Shown here: piece after piece, positions 60,982 to 64,000 of the stretch
Layout: each line of letters opens with the position of its first letter
Numbering within the stretch: position 1 is the stretch's first letter
Assembly (NCBI RefSeq): GCF_008806595.1
Contig: NZ_VZRB01000009.1
Coordinates: 62,001 to 126,000 of the forward strand
Length of the DNA stretch: 64,000 nt
From: Streptomyces luteolifulvus
GTDB taxonomy: Bacteria; Actinomycetota; Actinomycetes; Streptomycetales; Streptomycetaceae
Reading direction: 5' to 3'
Translations under genes and position numbers: made by a program
Notes under the pieces: model-generated
The model's database searches: none
What the model saw: the letters and a program-made list of their open reading frames with translations, nothing else
What the model was told of the DNA's origin: nothing

Positions 60982-61827
60982 TCACCGCGGCGACACCACA
61001 ACCCCCAGCAACCCGGGCCCGGTGTGCGCCCCGATCACCGCCCCCACCTCGCTCACATGCAGGTCGGCGAGCCGGGGCACGCGTGCCCGCAGACGGTCCG
61101 CCAGGGCCGACGCCCGGTCGGGGGCGGCGAGGTGGTGGACGGCGATGTCGACGGGCGCGCCGCCCGCCCGGTCGGCCACGATCTCCTCCAGGCGCGCGAT
61201 GGCCTTGGACGCCGTCCGTACCTTCTCCAGGAGTTCGATGCGCCCGCCCCGCAGTTGCAGCAACGGCTTCACGGCGAGCGCGGAGCCGAGGAGCGCCTGC
61301 GCCGCGCCGATCCGGCCGCCGCGGCGCAGATAGTCGAGGGTGTCGACGTAGAAGTAGGCGGACGTGCCCGCGGCCCGCTTCTCCGCGGCGGTGACCGCCT
61401 CGTCCACCGTGCCGCCCGCCTCTGCCGTCTCGGCCGCGGCCAGCGCGCAGAAGCCGAGCGCCATCGCGACCATCCCGGTGTCCACCACCCGCACCGGCAC
61501 GGGTGCCTCGCGAGCGGCGTGGACCGCCGCGTCGTACGTACCGGAGAGCTCCGCGGACAGATGCAGGGAGACGATGCCGGTGGCGCCGGACTCGGCGACC
61601 CTGCGGTAGGTCTCCGCGAAGAGCTGGGGGCTGGGGCGGGAGGTGGTGACCGGCCGGCGCTTCTGGAGCGCCTGGGCCAGCGAACGGGTCGAGATCTCGG
61701 TACCTTCGTCGAGCGCCTGGTCGCCGAGAACGACGGTCAGAGGCACCGCCGTGATGCCGTGGCGCTCCATCGTCCTCGGCGGCAGGTAGGCCGTTGAATC
61801 GGTGACGATCGCGACATGGCGGGACAT
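60982..61827 (-). CDS. DegV family fatty-acid-binding protein
   Basis: 281 aa. Typical DegV signatures: VAIVTDSTAYLP at the start, TTSRPSPQLF, SLHLSAELSGTYDAA, TGMVAMALGF and RRGGRIGAA. Members hold a fatty acid, and FakB proteins pass it to the fatty-acid kinase FakA. No fakA is adjacent in this window. Its position between comEA and leuS is conserved in Streptomyces. Confidence 0.9.
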   Translation of the reverse strand: MSRHVAIVTDSTAYLPPRTMERHGITAVPLTVVLGDQALDEGTEISTRSLAQALQKRRPVTTSRPSPQLFAETYRRVAESGATGIVSLHLSAELSGTYDAAVHAAREAPVPVRVVDTGMVAMALGFCALAAAETAEAGGTVDEAVTAAEKRAAGTSAYFYVDTLDYLRRGGRIGAAQALLGSALAVKPLLQLRGGRIELLEKVRTASKAIARLEEIVADRAGGAPVDIAVHHLAAPDRASALADRLRARVPRLADLHVSEVGAVIGAHTGPGLLGVVVSPR

Positions 61828-61899
61828 GAGCTGGAGGTTACCTGGCGTAGCGCCCGGGCGGCAGCCCGGCCCCGCTCACCTGTTGCGGCCGTGTCCGGA

Positions 61900-62634
61900 T
61901 CAAGTCGTGCTCTCGGGGCGGGTCTTCTTCTGCCAGGGGTACTCGGGGCGGCGGTCCGGCGGGGTGATGGCGGCCCGAGTGGGCTCCTCGGCGGTGCGCG
62001 ACGGGGGCGTGTCCGTCCAGGTCTGCCGGCCGGCCGCATCGTCGGCGGCCGGGGTCTCGGGCCACGGGGGCGCAGGGGAAGCCGGCTCCTCCGTCGTCCA
62101 GTGCCGCAGGGCGCCGGACTCCACGTCGATCTGCGCGCTCAGCGCGTCCAGGTCGTCGTCCGCGAAGCGGCGGGCCCGGTCGCGGGCCGCCCAGCGCAGC
62201 GAGTCGGCCGCGTGGGTGATCCGCTCGGTGCGTTCGCGCAGCGAGGGCAGCCGCTCGGTGAGCGTCGCCCGGTCCGGCTCGGACTCCAGGCGCCTGAGCT
62301 CGCCGTCCAGTTCGTGGCCGTGCGCACTGAGCCGATCGAACAGGCCGAGGGATTCCTTGAGCGATTCGTCCTCGGCCACGCCGGCGTGCAGGGCGTCCTG
62401 TGTGGCACGCATCGACGTGCGCAGCTTCAGCCGCAGCTGGGCGATCTCGCCGGCCGGGCCGGGCTGGGCGAAGGACTTGGCTCGCAGGGTGTGGTCCTCG
62501 ACCGTGCGGCGGGCCTGGGTGATGGTACGGTCCACACCGCGCTTGGCGGCGCCGACCACCTTCACCGTGGCGTAGGCACCGAGGACCAGGAAGAGCACGA
62601 AGAGCAGGGCAACGACTGCGATCACTGCTTCCAC
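61900..62634 (-). CDS. Single-span membrane protein with coiled-coil
   Basis: 244 aa from GTG 62634, which has GGAGGAG six bases upstream. One N-terminal span (VEAVIAVVALLFVLFLVLGAY), a helical segment with many heptad-like charges (about 40-165; LRRLESEPDRATLTERLPSLRERTERI), and a disordered Pro/Thr-rich tail. No family is recognised with certainty. The layout resembles membrane-anchored scaffolds. It lies between degV and leuS on the same strand. Confidence 0.6.
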   Translation of the reverse strand: MEAVIAVVALLFVLFLVLGAYATVKVVGAAKRGVDRTITQARRTVEDHTLRAKSFAQPGPAGEIAQLRLKLRTSMRATQDALHAGVAEDESLKESLGLFDRLSAHGHELDGELRRLESEPDRATLTERLPSLRERTERITHAADSLRWAARDRARRFADDDLDALSAQIDVESGALRHWTTEEPASPAPPWPETPAADDAAGRQTWTDTPPSRTAEEPTRAAITPPDRRPEYPWQKKTRPESTT

Positions 62635-62696
62635 GAGGCTCCTCCTCGGCCGGCTGCGACGCACTCCGCGCCGCTCTTCAACGGTAAACGCAACAG

Positions 62697-62733
62697 GCAG
62701 GTCCGGAGTTCCGAGAGAACCCCGAACCTGCCC
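62697..62733 (-). terminator. leuS terminator
   Basis: A 16-position stem with two mismatches (GGCAGGTCCGGAGTTC against GAACCCCGAACCTGCC), starting 57 bp past the leuS stop. Confidence 0.65.
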
Positions 62734-62789
62734 GTAGGGGACTACCCCGAGCCGGGACCGCGGCAACGGCTCGCGCACCCGGCCGGTGT

Positions 62790-64000
<1,211 letters not shown>

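Overview
The window reads as part of a Streptomyces chromosome. Base composition is very GC-rich, long antisense frames are open throughout, TTA codons are rare, and the order of conserved genes (leuA, era, ybeY, phoH, hemW, hrcA-dnaJ, lepA, rpsT, holA, comEC-comEA, leuS) is that of the core region of Streptomyces chromosomes. No tRNA, rRNA, CRISPR array or antibiotic biosynthetic cluster was seen.

Layout. 1-12.9 kb is the most variable part. It holds a GNAT acetyltransferase fused to membrane segments, a D-amino-acid-oxidase-like flavoenzyme, a broken secreted TIM-barrel gene, a class A beta-lactamase whose 3' end is duplicated together with the end of the neighbouring phosphatase gene, and a DapA-family lyase. 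Next comes a 1.7 kb IS630-type element (6220-7943) carrying a blasticidin-S-deaminase-like gene, then an operon for a LuxR-type regulator, its sensor kinase and an MmpL exporter, and a TerB-like gene. 13-19.1 kb holds leuA with a leader peptide that carries four successive Leu codons, a protealysin-like protease with its emfourin-type inhibitor, and a GH1 beta-glucosidase/MFS operon. 19.1-25.4 kb holds era, a P-II protein, a cysteine-free deaminase-fold protein, a YjbR protein, a CorC-type protein, ybeY and phoH. phoH is interrupted by a 360-residue intein with class 3 (Trp-Cys-Thr) features.

25.6-36.6 kb is mainly metabolism and RNA: a PfkB kinase, a glucarate dehydratase, an adenine deaminase, RNase Z, a HIT protein, a tricorn protease, a lipoprotein, a VOC protein, RsmE and nitronate monooxygenase. 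36.7-42.5 kb holds dnaJ-hrcA under a CIRCE operator, an MBL hydrolase, DUF3097, Uma2 and hemW. 42.6-49.6 kb is a signalling island: a SpoIIE phosphatase with its own RsbW-like domain, divergent from a cytoplasmic hybrid kinase with six 92-residue HAMP-type repeats, followed by a stand-alone receiver protein. 49.7-64 kb holds fadD, lepA, rpsT, an NTF2-like protein, holA, an 84-residue protein of unknown function, an arylamine N-acetyltransferase, comEC-comEA, degV, a single-span membrane protein and the 3' part of leuS.

The points most worth attention are the deaminase-carrying IS with a third, internal copy of its end; the PhoH intein; the leuA leader; the 10-bp phased repeats in front of the beta-lactamase; and TTA codons in the GNAT, hybrid kinase and comEA genes, which suggest control by the bldA tRNA. 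Functional names rest on recognised motifs and remembered family sequences; no database search was possible.
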